In this document: one piece after another, positions 5,976 through 6,583 of the stretch | Layout: the number at the start of each line of letters is the position of its first letter | Position numbering within the stretch: position 1 is the stretch's first letter | NCBI GenBank assembly: GCA_023412745.1 | Contig: JAEZBZ010000355.1 | Coordinates: forward strand, 1-6,583 | DNA from: Pseudomonadota bacterium | GTDB taxonomy: Bacteria; Pseudomonadota; Alphaproteobacteria; Rhizobiales; Hyphomicrobiaceae | Length of the DNA: 6,583 nucleotides | Direction of reading: 5' to 3' | Program-made: the position numbers and the translations under genes | The notes under the pieces: model-generated | Seen by the model: only the letters and a program-made list of their open reading frames with translations | Database searches by the model: none | What the model was told of the DNA's origin: nothing

Positions 5976-6583
5976 ATGAGCGGCAAATCGCCGAGTTCGC
6001 CGTCCCCGTGGTGGGACCGTGCCCGCCACCAGGATCGGCGGCCGTTCCTGGCTGCGCGAGGCCGCATCAAGCAGGCTCTGCGGCGCTGGTTTGAGGATCA
6101 TGGCTTCATCGAGGTCGATACTGGGGTCCTGCAGGTGTCGCCCGGCAACGAGACGCACCTGCACGCCTTCGAGACCACCCAGCTCAGCCCGGACGGAGCC
6201 TGCAATCCACTGTATTTGCACACGTCTCCGGAATTCGCCTGCAAGAAGCTGCTGGCCGCCGGCGAGCCCCGTCTGTTCACCTTCGCGCCCGTTTTTCGCA
6301 ATCGCGAGCGTGGCGCCCTGCATCACCCCGAATTCACCATGCTGGAATGGTACCGGGCCGGCGAGGACTACGATGCCCTGATGGACGACTGCGCCGAGCT
6401 GCTGCGTGTCGCGGCGGCGGCAGCAGGCACCGCCCGCTTCGAGTTCCGCGACAGCTCCGTCGATGCAGCGCTGGCGCCGGAACGGGTATCGGTTGCAGAG
6501 GCTTTCCGGACAATGGCCGGGATCGACCTTCTCGCCACAACGACACTGGAAACGACCGATCGCGACAAGCTTGCCGCAGCCGC
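5976..6583 (+). CDS. epmA: EF-P--(R)-beta-lysine ligase EpmA (GenX/PoxA), N-terminal part; 3' end outside window
   Basis: The ATG at 5976 opens a frame that runs to the window end (202 codons). The product resembles the catalytic domain of class II lysyl-tRNA synthetase without the N-terminal anticodon-binding domain, which is the EpmA arrangement. EpmA activates (R)-beta-lysine with ATP and joins it to Lys34 of EF-P. Visible parts are a motif-1 helix and strand (about 28-57: RIKQALRRWFEDHGFIEVDT, ending VSPG), ETHLHAFET (59-67), and LHTSPEFACKKLLAAG (81-96). Motif 2 follows as FAPVFRNRERGALHHPEFTM (103-122), then LEWYRAGEDYDALMDD. Motif 3 lies beyond the window; E. coli EpmA has 325 residues. 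No strong ribosome site precedes the ATG, but no other in-frame start was found upstream to about 5880. Its place beside a Lys34-type efp strongly supports EpmA over LysS. An epmB (lysine 2,3-aminomutase) gene may lie further right. Confidence 0.93.
   Translation, partial: MSGKSPSSPSPWWDRARHQDRRPFLAARGRIKQALRRWFEDHGFIEVDTGVLQVSPGNETHLHAFETTQLSPDGACNPLYLHTSPEFACKKLLAAGEPRLFTFAPVFRNRERGALHHPEFTMLEWYRAGEDYDALMDDCAELLRVAAAAAGTARFEFRDSSVDAALAPERVSVAEAFRTMAGIDLLATTTLETTDRDKLAAA

Noticed and set aside
6019..6381. Overlapping plus- and minus-strand frames inside the epmA region
   Set aside because: The frame from 5976 has continuous class II synthetase motifs; the other frames are shadows.

Overview
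The window is GC-rich chromosomal DNA with densely packed ordinary genes. The protein styles (PurB, YbiC-like dehydrogenase, a DUF6790-like remnant, and a lysine-34 EF-P next to an EpmA homologue) fit an alphaproteobacterium, most likely of the Hyphomicrobiales (Bradyrhizobium or Rhodopseudomonas-like). This is inferred from memory of family members and was not searched. No phage, insertion sequence, CRISPR array, tRNA or rRNA was seen.

Layout from left to right. A plus-strand run (1-3389) holds the 3' end of purB, a small RBBP9/YdeN-type serine hydrolase 11 bp behind it, a secreted-looking SAM-dependent methyltransferase, and a 12-helix APC amino-acid permease. A perfect hairpin separates the hydrolase from the methyltransferase, so the run is probably at least two transcripts. 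A nested, very GC-rich inverted repeat at 3407-3456 lies between the permease and a convergent minus-strand LDH2/YbiC-family 2-hydroxyacid dehydrogenase (3456-4511).

Upstream of the dehydrogenase lies the wreck of a small membrane-protein gene (4601-5009, minus). It keeps a good ribosome binding site and recognisable ends, but its reading frame is broken by a frame change, a TAG codon and an apparent internal deletion. Next come efp (5247-5816, minus), with a strong hairpin just after its stop, and divergently the 5' part of epmA (5976 to the window end), the enzyme that attaches beta-lysine to EF-P.

Functionally the only tight pair is efp and epmA. EF-P relieves ribosomes stalled at polyproline, and EpmA modifies Lys34 of its PGKG loop. 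The remaining genes look like independent housekeeping or metabolic functions: purine synthesis, amino-acid uptake and hydroxyacid oxidation. I found no convincing new multi-gene system. The most notable items are the decayed membrane-protein gene, the apparently exported methyltransferase with an extra beta-rich tail, and several intergenic inverted repeats.
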